This document shows positions 16,015 to 25,399 of a stretch of DNA of 64,000 bases, piece by piece. How positions within the stretch are numbered: the first letter of the stretch is position 1; each line of letters begins with the position of its first letter. The notes beneath the pieces are model-generated. The model did no database searches. It was not told the origin of the DNA and saw only the letters and a list, made by a program, of their open reading frames with translations. Location of the stretch: assembly GCA_001464035.1 (NCBI GenBank), contig LNEC01000012.1, forward strand, positions 124,001-188,000, in the 5' to 3' direction. The stretch is from Bradyrhizobiaceae bacterium Ga0074131 (GTDB taxonomy: Bacteria > Pseudomonadota > Alphaproteobacteria > Rhizobiales > Xanthobacteraceae). Both the position numbers and the translations under genes were made by a program.

Positions 16015-16929
16015 TTAGGACCGTTCTCTCGCCTCCGACAGCTTGTAAATCTCCAGCGCATCGGCATCCGCGCCGCGCGCGGCCTTCGCAAGCCGGAACA
16101 ATTGCGCGGCCAGCGCGGCCATCGGCACCGGCGTCGAGGTATCGTGCGCCACGTCGACCACCGTATCGAGATCCTTCAGAATCGTTGCGATGTGGCCGAG
16201 CGGCGGCGAATAAATCCCCTGCGCCATCCGCGGCACGAACAGTTGCAACGGTATGGAATCGGCAAAGCCGCCGGCGAGCGCTTCCGGCAGCTTGGTGGCG
16301 TCGATCCCCGCATTGGTGGCGAGCCGCGTCGCCTCCGCCAGTACCGCCATGGCGCAGCCGGCGATGATCTGGTTGCAGAGCTTGGTGGTCTGGCCCGCGC
16401 CGGTTGGGCCCATATGCGTCAGCCGGCGCGCCATCGCCAGCACGTAGGGCCGCACCCGCTCGATATCGGCGGCATCGCCGCCGGCCATCACCGCCAGCGT
16501 GCCTTCTTCGGCGCCCTTGGTGCCGCCGGAGACCGGTGCGTCGATCCAGCCCATGCCGGTCGCCTCCTTCAACCGTGCCGCGATCGCGCGCGCCGCCTCG
16601 GGATGGACCGAGGAGAAGTCGACCACGAGTTTGGCGGCGCCGTCGGCCGTTGCCAGCCCATCGGGGCCGAACACCACCTGCTCCACGGCAGAAGCGTCGG
16701 TCAGGCACATGAAGATGATGCCGGCCGTCGCCGCAACATTGCGCGGCGTGGCGGCGAGCGCAGCGCCGGCCGCGACCAGTCCGGCGGCCTTGCCCGGCGA
16801 GCGATTCCAGACAGTGACGCCGTGGCCCGCGTCGAGCAGCCGCCGCGTCATCGGAATGCCCATCAGCCCGAGCCCGAGATAGCCGAGTTTTTCGGCCTGT
16901 GGTCCGTCTCCTTCGCCAGTTCTGGCCAT
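16015..16929 (-). CDS. Beta-hydroxyacid dehydrogenase (3-hydroxyisobutyrate dehydrogenase family)
   Basis: A 304-residue NAD(P)-dependent dehydrogenase. It shows the Rossmann motif GLGLMGIPMTRRLLDAGH near residue 18, the substrate loop DAPVSGGTKGAEEGTL and the catalytic-lysine motif GPTGAGQTTKLCNQI. ATG 16929 has GGGAG eight bases upstream. In E. barkeri the enzyme after enamidase, 2-(hydroxymethyl)glutarate dehydrogenase, belongs to this same family, so reduction of 2-formylglutarate is a natural proposal. Tartronate semialdehyde or 3-hydroxyisobutyrate are the ordinary alternatives. It is convergent with fpr. Confidence 0.85.
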   Translation of the reverse strand: MARTGEGDGPQAEKLGYLGLGLMGIPMTRRLLDAGHGVTVWNRSPGKAAGLVAAGAALAATPRNVAATAGIIFMCLTDASAVEQVVFGPDGLATADGAAKLVVDFSSVHPEAARAIAARLKEATGMGWIDAPVSGGTKGAEEGTLAVMAGGDAADIERVRPYVLAMARRLTHMGPTGAGQTTKLCNQIIAGCAMAVLAEATRLATNAGIDATKLPEALAGGFADSIPLQLFVPRMAQGIYSPPLGHIATILKDLDTVVDVAHDTSTPVPMAALAAQLFRLAKAARGADADALEIYKLSEARERS

Positions 16930-17090
16930 CCCGTTTCTCCCGGTGTCGCGGTGTCGAACCGGCTGTACCATACAACCCGGCCTTGCCGACAATGCATCGC
17001 GCCCGGGGGCCGGCGGCTTGCCTGATCATTTGAACCATGAAAGGCTTGGCTCGGTCAGTGGCGGCTGCCATCGGGAAAAACGGAGTGCGG

Positions 17091-18077
17091 ATGATGCTTG
17101 TATCTTCGAAATGGATCTTGGCGGCCGGCGCGGTGGCTTCGCTGTTGGCCGGCGTCGGCGGCTCGCAGGCGCAGACGACCATCCGCGTCGGCTGGACCAT
17201 CCCGGCCGAGGAATCGAAATACTGGATGATGCGCCGCGCCGCGGAATTCCCCAACCTCGGCAAGACCTACAGTGTCGAATGGACCCAGTTCCAGGGCACC
17301 GCGCCGATGACGCAGGCGCTGGCCGCCGGCGCGCTCGACTGCGCCACCCAGGCGCCGCTGTCGCTGTCGAACGGCGTGGTCGGCGGCGGCCTGAAGGCCT
17401 ACATCGTGGCCCAGCATGTGTTCGAAAAGCCCGGCGGCTTTTCGGTCTATTGGGCGGTGAAGGACGATTCGCCGATCAAGACCATCGCCGATCTCAAGGG
17501 CAAGACCATCGGCATCTCGGTGATCGGCGGCGGCACCCAGGGGCCGTTCAACATGCTGTTGAAGCAGAACGGGGTCGACCCGGCCAAGGACATCAAGCTG
17601 GTGGAAGTCGGCTTCGCGGTGTCCGAGGACGCGCTGCGCCAGGGCCGCGTCGATGCCGTCAACATGAACCAGCCTTTCGCGGCGCGGGCCGAGGCCAAGG
17701 GCGGCACCCGCAAGCTGTTCTCGTTGTCGCAGGCGATGCCGAACATCGTCCACATTCTGGAGGCGTGCCGCGCCGATTTCGTCGACAAGAATCCGGAAGC
17801 CGTCAAGGCCTATGTGCGCGACATCACCGCCGGCATGAAGAAGGTGCTGGCCAATCGCGAGGAAACGCTGAAGGTCGTTTCCGAACAGCTGAAGGCGCCG
17901 ATTCCGGTGCTGGAAACCTATCTGCTCAAGGACAACGATTTCGGCCGCGATCCCGGCGCCGCGCCGAATTTCGCGGCGATCCAGAAGATGCTCGACATTT
18001 ATGCCGAGACCGGAATGCTGCCCAAGCTCGACGTCGCACAGTTCAAGCACCCGACCATCGTCGCGCCGCTGCAGTAG
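17091..18077 (+). CDS. ABC transporter binding protein, nitrate/sulfonate/taurine type (orphan)
   Basis: A 328-residue precursor with a Sec signal peptide (hydrophobic AAGAVASLLAGVGG, cleavage near SQAQ). The mature part, TTIRVGWTIPAEESKYWMM, with ADLKGKTIGISVIGGGTQG and DAVNMNQPFAARAEA, is typical of the SsuA/TauA/NrtA family. ATG 17091 has CGGAG upstream. No permease or ATPase is adjacent. A transporter of the same class that lacks a binding protein starts at 31769, directly before a NicX-like gene. The two may work together. The ligand cannot be read from sequence. Confidence 0.85.
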   Translation: MMLVSSKWILAAGAVASLLAGVGGSQAQTTIRVGWTIPAEESKYWMMRRAAEFPNLGKTYSVEWTQFQGTAPMTQALAAGALDCATQAPLSLSNGVVGGGLKAYIVAQHVFEKPGGFSVYWAVKDDSPIKTIADLKGKTIGISVIGGGTQGPFNMLLKQNGVDPAKDIKLVEVGFAVSEDALRQGRVDAVNMNQPFAARAEAKGGTRKLFSLSQAMPNIVHILEACRADFVDKNPEAVKAYVRDITAGMKKVLANREETLKVVSEQLKAPIPVLETYLLKDNDFGRDPGAAPNFAAIQKMLDIYAETGMLPKLDVAQFKHPTIVAPLQ

Positions 18078-18094
18078 ACGAGAACCACTCACTC

Positions 18095-18230
18095 GTCGTC
18101 CCTGCGAAGGCGGGGACCCATACGCCGTGACCTGTGGTCAAGGCACTGTGGGAGATACCTTCCGTCACTTGAACACCGGGATTACGGGTCCCTGCGCCCC
18201 GTGCGCAATTGCGCACTAGGCAGGGACGAC
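18095..18230. repeat. Intergenic inverted repeat (GTCGTCCCTG element)
   Basis: Perfect ends GTCGTCCCTG (18095-18104) and CAGGGACGAC (18221-18230) enclose about 115 bases that contain a GGGTCCCTG copy and a GTGCGCAATTGCGCAC palindrome. It separates the binding-protein gene from the dehydratase gene. It is a common style of intergenic repeat in this group of bacteria. Confidence 0.7.
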
Positions 18231-18250
18231 AGTGAGCGAGACGTGAAAGC

Positions 18251-19945
18251 ATGAAAAAACCGCGATCCCGCGTGACGACCGATGGGCTCGATCGCGCGCC
18301 GCACCGCGCCTTCATGCGCGCGATGGGGCTCGACGATGAGGCGATCGCCAAGCCGATGATCGGGGTCGTCAGCATGAAGGGCGAGCAGACGCCCTGCAAC
18401 ATGACCCACGATTTCCAGGTCGACGCCGCCAAGGCCGGGATCGCGGAGACCGGCGGCACGCCGCGCGAATTCACCACCATCTCCGTTTCCGACGGCATCA
18501 GCATGAACCATGAGGGCATGAAGTTCTCGCTGGTCTCGCGCGAGCTGATCGCCGATTCGATCGAAGCCGTGGTGCATGGCCTCGCCTACGACGCCCTGAT
18601 CGGCTTCGGCGGCTGCGACAAGACGCTGCCCGGCGTGATGATGGGCATGATCCGCTGCAACGTGCCGTCGATCTTTATCTATGGCGGCAGCGCGCTGCCC
18701 GGTCGATTCGAAGGCAAGACCCTCACGGTCCTGGATTCCTACGAGGCGGTCGGCGGCTTCATGACCGGCGAGATCGACGCGGCGACGCTGGAAGGCATCG
18801 AGCGGAGCTGTCTGCCGACCATCGGCGCCTGCGCCGGCCAGTTCACCGCCAACACCATGGCGATGGTGTCGGAGGCGATGGGGCTGACCATGCCCAACGT
18901 CTCGATGGTGCCGGGCGTCTATGCCGCGCGCGCGCAGATTGCGCGCCAGGCCGGGCGGCTGGTGATGCAGATGCTGGAGCGCGGCGGTCCGCTGCCGCGC
19001 GAGATCGTCACGCGCAAGGCGCTGGAGAACGGCGCCGCCATCGTCGCCGCCACCGGCGGCTCGACCAACGCCGCGCTGCATCTGCCGGCGCTCGCCAACG
19101 AGGCCGGCATCGCCTTCACGCTGGACGACGTCGGCGAGGTGTTCGCGCGCACGCCGCTGATCGGCAATCTGCGCCCCGGCGGCAAGTATACCGCCAAGGA
19201 CGTCCACGACATCGGCGGCACTGCCGTGGTGATTCGCGCGCTGGTCGAAAGCGGTCACATCGATGGTTCCTGCCTGACGATTACGGGCCGGACCGTTGCG
19301 GAAGAATATGGCGGGGCCAACGCGCCCGACGGCGAGGTGATCTTCAGCACGGCCAGGCCGATCATGCCCGACGGCGGCGTCGCGGTTCTGAAAGGCAACC
19401 TTTGCCCTGACGGCGCCGTCATCAAGGTGGCCGGTCTGAAGAACCTGGTGTTCGAGGGCAGCGCGCTTGTGTTCGAGGACGAGGAGCACTGCGTCGATGC
19501 CGTCCGAAACCGCCGGTACGCCGCCGGCGATGTCCTCGTAATCCGCAACGAAGGCCCGGTCGGCGGCCCCGGCATGCGCGAGATGCTCGGCGTCACCGCC
19601 CTGATCTACGGGCAGGGCATGGGCGAGAAGGTCGCGCTCGTCACCGACGGCCGGTTTTCCGGCGCCACGCGCGGCATGTGCATCGGCTATGTCTCGCCGG
19701 AGGCCTTCGTCGGCGGCCCGCTGGCGCTGGTGCGGGAAGGCGACCGCATCCGGATCGACGCCGGCGCGCGCCGCATGGATCTCATGATCGACGACAATGA
19801 ATTGACCGCGCGGCGGCGGGCCTGGACGCAGCGAGCCCCGCGGCATCGCGCGGGAACGCTGGCCAAATACGCCCGCCTGGTCGGCCAGGCGCCGGGCGGC
19901 GCCGTCACCCATGACGGCGCGGCCGAGTGGCCTTGGTTCGACTAG
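18251..19945 (+). CDS. IlvD/Edd family dehydratase (dihydroxy-acid dehydratase-like)
   Basis: A 564-residue iron-sulfur dehydratase of normal family length. Cluster-ligand regions are [18 protein letters not shown] and [12 protein letters not shown]. The conserved [14 protein letters not shown] and [14 protein letters not shown] blocks are present. Dihydroxy-acid dehydratase makes 2-oxo acids in valine/isoleucine synthesis, but many paralogs act on sugar acids. The location behind nicotinate genes and after a long repeat does not fix the substrate. A role in dehydrating a hydroxy acid of the pathway is possible but unsupported by residues that I can see. Confidence 0.88.
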   Translation: MKKPRSRVTTDGLDRAPHRAFMRAMGLDDEAIAKPMIGVVSMKGEQTPCNMTHDFQVDAAKAGIAETGGTPREFTTISVSDGISMNHEGMKFSLVSRELIADSIEAVVHGLAYDALIGFGGCDKTLPGVMMGMIRCNVPSIFIYGGSALPGRFEGKTLTVLDSYEAVGGFMTGEIDAATLEGIERSCLPTIGACAGQFTANTMAMVSEAMGLTMPNVSMVPGVYAARAQIARQAGRLVMQMLERGGPLPREIVTRKALENGAAIVAATGGSTNAALHLPALANEAGIAFTLDDVGEVFARTPLIGNLRPGGKYTAKDVHDIGGTAVVIRALVESGHIDGSCLTITGRTVAEEYGGANAPDGEVIFSTARPIMPDGGVAVLKGNLCPDGAVIKVAGLKNLVFEGSALVFEDEEHCVDAVRNRRYAAGDVLVIRNEGPVGGPGMREMLGVTALIYGQGMGEKVALVTDGRFSGATRGMCIGYVSPEAFVGGPLALVREGDRIRIDAGARRMDLMIDDNELTARRRAWTQRAPRHRAGTLAKYARLVGQAPGGAVTHDGAAEWPWFD

Positions 19946-19984
19946 ACTGGGCCGCGATCGTGCCGGCACAGAAGACGATGGCAT

Positions 19985-20179
19985 TCACTGCGCAACGGAT
20001 CGGCACCGCGGCCCGCTCTGCGTCGGCGTTGTTTCTGCATCAGAGGCTGTTTCCTTGGCCGTCTCCTCGGCCAGCAGCCGAACAAGCGTTTGGTATCGAA
20101 CCTGATCATCCGCTACGTCGGGTTCGGCCAACAGCCGACGATAGTGCGCCAGATTTTCGCGGTGCACGAAGCTGTCCAT
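19985..20179 (-). CDS. Small conserved-looking hypothetical protein
   Basis: A 64-residue protein beginning MDSFVHRENLAHYRRLLAEP and rich in charged helical residues. A GGAAG ribosome site lies six bases upstream of ATG 20179. Short proteins with the ENLxHYRRLLAE pattern are common in rhizobial genomes without known function. It occupies part of the gap between the dehydratase and the oxidase operon. The remaining bases 20180-20385 show no gene, only AT-richer DNA. Confidence 0.55.
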   Translation of the reverse strand: MDSFVHRENLAHYRRLLAEPDVADDQVRYQTLVRLLAEETAKETASDAETTPTQSGPRCRSVAQ

Positions 20180-20385
20180 GAAGGACTTCCAAGTTCATTG
20201 AGGCGGCAGCGCGCGAGCGAACTCTCCGTCATCGAAGATGTGTCACAGGCGGTGCGATGATGCGGCCCAACCATGCGGGTCGGCGACTGCAGAATATGAT
20301 CAATATCGCTCACGTTGGCTGAAATAAATATCGCAATGGACATCATTGGTATGGGAACCATCAACCACGGCTCACCGCGAGGCCG

Positions 20386-20745
20386 TCAGAACGCGCATGC
20401 CGGCAAAACTGCCGTCGGCAGAGTTGTCCAGATGATCCCAAGCGCCGATAGCAGCGCGAGTAGTAGCGACGCGCGGCGGAACCAGGAGCCGCCGGGATCG
20501 GACGTTGGCGGGGCGGTGTTGCCGGAGCGCAGCAATCCGGCAACAAGGACGACGAGGCCGGCCGAGGCCGCGGCCGTGGCCAGGAGAACCGTCCACCCCA
20601 TCGTGGTGCCCCGGTCGGCCGGCGGGCCGGTGCAGATCAGCGCTTCGGAAGCGTAGAGAACGGAAAAATGCGCGAACCAGATCGCGGGCGCGATCAGGAC
20701 GCGCCAAAAATCGCCAAGCGGCCGGACCGGCTTGAAGGCGCTCAT
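20386..20745 (-). CDS. Small membrane protein, last gene of oxidase operon
   Basis: A 119-residue protein with about three hydrophobic helices (IAPAIWFAHFSVLYASEALIC, TVLLATAAASAGLVVLVAGLL and SLLLALLSALGIIWTTLP). Its ATG overlaps the stop of the fused oxidase subunit by four bases, so it belongs to the operon. Small membrane proteins at this place often help assembly of the oxidase. No metal-binding motif is evident and I cannot name the family. Confidence 0.7.
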   Translation of the reverse strand: MSAFKPVRPLGDFWRVLIAPAIWFAHFSVLYASEALICTGPPADRGTTMGWTVLLATAAASAGLVVLVAGLLRSGNTAPPTSDPGGSWFRRASLLLALLSALGIIWTTLPTAVLPACAF

Positions 20746-23267
20746 GCTGCAAGCCTCGGAAATCCATGGGCGAGCAGCAGCCCAAGCAGGCTTTGGCCGA
20801 CCGTGTAGTGATACAGCAGGCTGAGATTGTCGAAGACCACGCGCTGCTCGCGGTCGAGGCGGCCGCCAAGGCTGCGCGCGACCGCGAACCCCGCCATGAT
20901 CACCACCGGCAATACCATCTGCGCCTGCAGGAAGGCGGCCATATAGACCAGAGCACCATGGATGTCGGTTTCCGGCCGCAGGCCGGCCCGCCATTGGGCG
21001 GACACCTCGGTCATCAGCGCGGCGGCAAGCGTGACGGCGGCGAGGCCGGCCAACACTTCGAATCGACGGCCGCTGCGCCGGTTGCGCGGCAAAAGACGCC
21101 CCGCCGCCACCAGGATGGCGCTGCCGGCAACCAGCAGAAGGGCTGACACGGCCGGCGCGGTGACCGGCGCCAGCGCCGCCGGTTTCGGCCAGAACTGCGG
21201 CGAAACCGTCCAGAGATAGAGATAGGAAAACACATAGGCGAGATAGAGCGATCCGGCGACCAGCAGCAGCACGATCATCGCCCACCAGGAATGCGACAGC
21301 GATCCGGCTGCATAGGTCGGCAGTTTGATGCCACTTCCAATGTCGACCGCTGCGAGCGGTTTCGGGTCGCTGTCCCACATCCAGACAATGACCATCGCCA
21401 CCGCGAGCGCGCCGCAGATCACGGCCAGCGTGACGGCCTTGACCGTGAGCAGCATGAAGAACGCCGCGGTGAAGATCGCCGCCAGCAACGGCGTCCAGCC
21501 GGGGCCGGGAAGGCTGAGAAGATACTGCGGCGTAGCCTCGATCGGCGAGGTGACGATGGTTTCTCGCCGGCCGGTGATCGAACCGGGCAAATAATATCGG
21601 CCGGCCTCGACGTCCTCGGCCAGGTGCGGCTGGTCCCATAGCGGGTCGACGCTCGTCACGATCGGTATGCTGCGCGGGCCATAGACATCGTTCGGCAGCC
21701 ACTCCAGAGTGGCGGCCTTCCATATGTTGCCCGCGGTATCCGACAGGCTCGGGCGCAGGTTGCGGACGAGGTCGATCAGGAACAGCGCGATGCCGGCGGC
21801 GAACAGGAAGGCCCCGATGGTGGAGATCATGTTCAGCACGTCCCATCCCATCACGGCCGGATAGGTGTACACGCGCCGCGGCATGCCCATCAGGCCGCTG
21901 ATGTGCATCGGAAAGAAGGCGATGTTGAAGCCGGCGAACATCAGCCAGAACGTCCATCGCCCGAGCCGCTCGGACAAGGTCCGGCGACTGAACGCCGGCG
22001 TCCAGTAATAGAAGGCGGCGAACAGCGGAAACACCATTCCACCGACCAGCACGTAGTGAAAATGCGCGACTACGAAGTAGGTATCGTGCGCCTGCCAGTC
22101 GAATGGAACCATGGCGACCATCACGCCGGTCAAGCCGCCGAGGGTGAAGATGAACAGGAAGCCGAGCACGAACAACGATGGCGTTAGCAAGCGCAGGCGG
22201 CCCGAGGCGATCGTTGCGATCCATGCAAAGATCTGAATCCCGCTCGGCAGCGCCACTGCCATGCTGGCGGCCGAGAAGAAACTGAGCGACAGCGCCGGGA
22301 TGCCTGTCGTAAACATGTGATGCACCCACAGACCGAAGCTGAAGAAGCCCGTGGCGATCAGGGCCACCACCACGAAGCGGTAGCCCACCAGCGTGGCTCC
22401 GGACATCGCCGGCACGATCATCGACACCATGCCGGCGGCGGGCAGGAAGATGATGTAGACTTCGGGATGCCCGAAGAACCAGAACAGGTGCTGCCACAGC
22501 AGCGCATCGCCGCCCCTGGCGGCAATGAAGAACGGCCAGTCGAAGGTGCGCTCCAGTTCGAGCAGCAGCGTGGCGAGGATGACGGCCGGAAACGCGAACA
22601 CGATCATCCCGGCAAAAATCAGCATCGTCCAGCCGAACATCGGCATCTTGTCGAGCGTCATTCCGGGCGCGCGGGTGCGCAGCACGCCGACGATGATTTC
22701 AATGGCGCCGGCGATCGCGGAGATCTCTATGAAGCCGATACCGAGCAGCCAGAAGTCCGCGCCCATGCCGGGCGAGAATTGCGAGCTGGTGAGCGGTGGA
22801 TACATGAACCATCCGCCCGAGGGCGCGAGATCGAAGAAGAGCGTGCTGAAGAAAATCAGCCCGCCGACAAAGTAGGCCCAGAACGCAAAGGCTCCCAACC
22901 GCGGGAAAGGCTGGTCGCGGGCGCCGAGCATCTGGGGGAGCAGGAGGATGCCCATGGCTTCGACCACGGGAACGGCGAACAGGAACATCATCACCGTCCC
23001 GTGCATGGTGAAGATCTGGTTGTAAGTTTCCTGGCTGAGAAACGTATTGCTCGGCACGGCGAGCTGGAGCCGCATCAGCAGGGCGAGAATGCCGGCCAGC
23101 AGGAAGAACAGCATGGCGGTGCCGACATAGAAATAGCCGATCACCGTGTTGTTGACGTCGGTGACAATGCGCCACGATCTGGGCCGGGCCCAGATCGCGG
23201 CGAGTTCCGCCTGTTCGCGGCGCGGCCGTGGCAGCCTGTTCGGATACTCCGGTGCGGTGTCAGCCAT
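20742..23267 (-). CDS. Cytochrome c oxidase fused subunits I and III
   Basis: An 841-residue membrane protein. About residues 20-560 are subunit I: heme ligand region FTMHGTVMMFLF, the CuB/K-channel motif GHPEVYIIFLPAAG, HHMF and the heme pair VAHFHYVLVGG. After a loop, residues about 590-835 form subunit III-like helices (SHSWWAMIVLLLVAGSLYLAYVFSYLYLW, MAAFLQAQMVLPVVIMAGF). It reduces oxygen and pumps protons, using electrons from subunit II. It overlaps subunit II by eight bases. The GHPE glutamate places it in the A-type heme-copper family. Fused I-III chains are known from caa3 oxidases. Confidence 0.92.
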   Translation of the reverse strand: MADTAPEYPNRLPRPRREQAELAAIWARPRSWRIVTDVNNTVIGYFYVGTAMLFFLLAGILALLMRLQLAVPSNTFLSQETYNQIFTMHGTVMMFLFAVPVVEAMGILLLPQMLGARDQPFPRLGAFAFWAYFVGGLIFFSTLFFDLAPSGGWFMYPPLTSSQFSPGMGADFWLLGIGFIEISAIAGAIEIIVGVLRTRAPGMTLDKMPMFGWTMLIFAGMIVFAFPAVILATLLLELERTFDWPFFIAARGGDALLWQHLFWFFGHPEVYIIFLPAAGMVSMIVPAMSGATLVGYRFVVVALIATGFFSFGLWVHHMFTTGIPALSLSFFSAASMAVALPSGIQIFAWIATIASGRLRLLTPSLFVLGFLFIFTLGGLTGVMVAMVPFDWQAHDTYFVVAHFHYVLVGGMVFPLFAAFYYWTPAFSRRTLSERLGRWTFWLMFAGFNIAFFPMHISGLMGMPRRVYTYPAVMGWDVLNMISTIGAFLFAAGIALFLIDLVRNLRPSLSDTAGNIWKAATLEWLPNDVYGPRSIPIVTSVDPLWDQPHLAEDVEAGRYYLPGSITGRRETIVTSPIEATPQYLLSLPGPGWTPLLAAIFTAAFFMLLTVKAVTLAVICGALAVAMVIVWMWDSDPKPLAAVDIGSGIKLPTYAAGSLSHSWWAMIVLLLVAGSLYLAYVFSYLYLWTVSPQFWPKPAALAPVTAPAVSALLLVAGSAILVAAGRLLPRNRRSGRRFEVLAGLAAVTLAAALMTEVSAQWRAGLRPETDIHGALVYMAAFLQAQMVLPVVIMAGFAVARSLGGRLDREQRVVFDNLSLLYHYTVGQSLLGLLLAHGFPRLAA

Positions 23268-24273
23268 GGCGGTCGGCTACCTTCAGGCTGAGCAGATAGG
23301 TGACGAGTGCATCCAGCTCCGGCGGCTGCAGCACGCGAAACTCGGGCATCAGATTGCCGGGCTTGACGTGCTGGCCGTCGGTGATGAAGCGCGTCAGGTT
23401 TTCGCGGGTCAACGGCAGCGTATCGATGCCGACCGAGCGCCGCGCGCCGATATGCGTCAGATCCGGACCGAGCGTACCGGTGGCTGAGGTGCCGCGTACG
23501 GCATGACAGGCGCCGCAGCCGGTTGCGAGGAACAGGGATTGGCCCCGCTGCGTAATTTCGGATACGGGAGTTGTGGCCGGCTCGGCCGCGCGTTGCAGCC
23601 ATGCTGCATAGTCTGCAGCCGGCATCGCCATCACCTCGAAGGCCATCAGGGCATGCGGGCCCCCGCAATATTCGGCACATTGCCCGCGATAGATCCCCGG
23701 CCGCTCGGCGGTGAGATGCAGTTGCGTCGTGCGACCGGGGATCATGTCGACCTTTCCGCCCAGGCTCGGCACCCAGAAGCTGTGAATGACATCGGCCGCC
23801 CTGAGCTTGAACCCGACCGGCACGCCGACGGGAATGCGGATTTCGTTGGCGCTGGCGATCGGCGTGCCGTGGGCGCCGGAATAAGTGACGCGCCACCACC
23901 ATTGCTCGCCGACCACCTCTATGCCGACGGCGTTGCGGTCACGCGGGAGGTCGAGATGGGATCGCATCAGCCAGACGCCGTACCCCAGCAGCAGCGTCAG
24001 CGTCACCGCCGGAAACGCGATGCCGAGCGTGAGGACGGCGTTCTCGCGCGCCAGGATGCGGCGGATCCGCGACGATCCCCGCAGAGCCAGCCATACCGCG
24101 GCGACGACCATGGCGAGCACCAGCGTCCCGAACCCGAACAGCAGCCAGGCCAGGTCGGCGATCTGCGCGGCCTGGATCCCTCCGGGCGCCAGCACAGATT
24201 GCACGTCGCGGCCGCAGCCGCCAAGCAGCAACGAGCCCGCGAGAATGCCGCCGCCTGCCGGCGCGCGCCTCAT
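23260..24273 (-). CDS. coxB: Cytochrome c oxidase subunit II with CuA and heme c (caa3 type)
   Basis: A 337-residue lipoprotein. The lipobox LLLGGC puts the lipidated cysteine at residue 20. Two membrane helices follow (residues about 40-65 and 80-102), then the CuA domain with CAEYCGGPHALM and the upstream DVIHSFWVPSLGGK. The C-terminal third is a cytochrome c domain with CGACH, making electron entry from an external cytochrome direct. Its ATG overlaps the triheme cytochrome stop (ATGA). Confidence 0.92.
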   Translation of the reverse strand: MRRAPAGGGILAGSLLLGGCGRDVQSVLAPGGIQAAQIADLAWLLFGFGTLVLAMVVAAVWLALRGSSRIRRILARENAVLTLGIAFPAVTLTLLLGYGVWLMRSHLDLPRDRNAVGIEVVGEQWWWRVTYSGAHGTPIASANEIRIPVGVPVGFKLRAADVIHSFWVPSLGGKVDMIPGRTTQLHLTAERPGIYRGQCAEYCGGPHALMAFEVMAMPAADYAAWLQRAAEPATTPVSEITQRGQSLFLATGCGACHAVRGTSATGTLGPDLTHIGARRSVGIDTLPLTRENLTRFITDGQHVKPGNLMPEFRVLQPPELDALVTYLLSLKVADRHG

Positions 24274-25397
24274 CGGTTGAGTTTCCCTGCAGCGTTCAGC
24301 GACGAGAAATACGCCGAAACGTCGTCGATCTGCTGCTCGTTGAGAGCCTTGGCAATCGGCGCCATGATCGCGTCGGTGCGGGAACGCGAGGCGAGTCCGC
24401 CTTTCCAGAGCCGCAGCCGATTGACCATATAGACGGCGTGCTGCCCGGCGAGGCGCGGATAGGCCTCCAGCGATGATGCGTTGTGGCAACCCATACACCC
24501 TGGAATTCTCGCGGCGGGATCGCCGCTTGTCGCAAGCTTGCGTCCGCGTTCGACGGATTCGGGGTTCAACGGCGGCAGGTCGGGCGCGGCCGGCGGCGTC
24601 AGGCCGGCGTAATAGCGCGCGACCCGCTCGCGGTCTTCAGGGGAAAGATCGCTCGCCAGCGGCTGCATGATTCCGCTGGCGCGGCGCCCATGGGCATAGT
24701 CCTCGAGCGCCGCCATCAGAAACTCTCTGGGTTGGCCGTGCAGAACCGGCACCAGCCGACTGTTCGGCCCCCGCCGATTTTCGCCGTGACAACGGGCGCA
24801 GGCGCTGACCGCTCCCGACGTTCCCTCCGTCGTCGCGATTTCGTCGCCGCTTTGCGCGGGAACGGAGAGCCCCCCCAGCGCGAGCTCACGATAGGCGGCG
24901 GCATCCAGCGCCGGAAGACGCCTGAGAAAAGCCACGAGGGCCCAGACCTCATCGTCCCGCTGCTGCGCCGCCCAGGCCGGCATTCCGGTATATTTAAGAC
25001 CGTTCTTGACGATCCAGAACAGCTCGCGGTCGCGCCACTCCCGCATCGATGTCGAGAGGTTCGGCGGAGACGGCAGCATGCTCTCGGCGATCGGGCTGAT
25101 CGGCACGCCGGGCGCGCCATGGCAAAAGGCACATCCGCTGTGGAAATGAGCGGCGCCGAGCGTCGACAGGTCCTGGCTGTCGAGTGGCGGAGCCGTGATG
25201 CCGAGGGCGTGGGTTCTCACCGAACTGCGCATCCCGAAGGTCAGCATGGCATTGGTCACGGCCAGGTGGCCGCGACTTGCGGCCACGTTGTAGAGACCCG
25301 ACCATGCCAGGAGAAATCCCCCCAGCGCGATGGCGGCGAGGCCGAACAGAATGAAACGAATAATCGCTGTCCAGCGGCGGCGAGTTTCGATGCGCAC
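24270..25397 (-). CDS. Membrane-anchored triheme cytochrome c
   Basis: A 375-residue protein with one N-terminal membrane helix (IIRFILFGLAAIALGGFLLAW) and three c-type heme sites: CAFCH at 89-93, CARCH at 200-204 and CMGCH at 301-305. Three cytochrome c domains are strung in the periplasm. It lies between the assembly factor and subunit II in one operon, so it probably feeds electrons to the oxidase. The start is 2 bp from the stop of the CtaG gene. A flavohemoprotein or alcohol-dehydrogenase cytochrome subunit is a less likely alternative. Confidence 0.88.
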   Translation of the reverse strand: MRIETRRRWTAIIRFILFGLAAIALGGFLLAWSGLYNVAASRGHLAVTNAMLTFGMRSSVRTHALGITAPPLDSQDLSTLGAAHFHSGCAFCHGAPGVPISPIAESMLPSPPNLSTSMREWRDRELFWIVKNGLKYTGMPAWAAQQRDDEVWALVAFLRRLPALDAAAYRELALGGLSVPAQSGDEIATTEGTSGAVSACARCHGENRRGPNSRLVPVLHGQPREFLMAALEDYAHGRRASGIMQPLASDLSPEDRERVARYYAGLTPPAAPDLPPLNPESVERGRKLATSGDPAARIPGCMGCHNASSLEAYPRLAGQHAVYMVNRLRLWKGGLASRSRTDAIMAPIAKALNEQQIDDVSAYFSSLNAAGKLNR

Positions 25398-25399
25398 GG

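Noticed and set aside
18251..19945. Housekeeping ilvD
   Set aside because: Not firmly rejected, but no other branched-chain biosynthesis genes are near and many family paralogs act on other acids, so no symbol was given.
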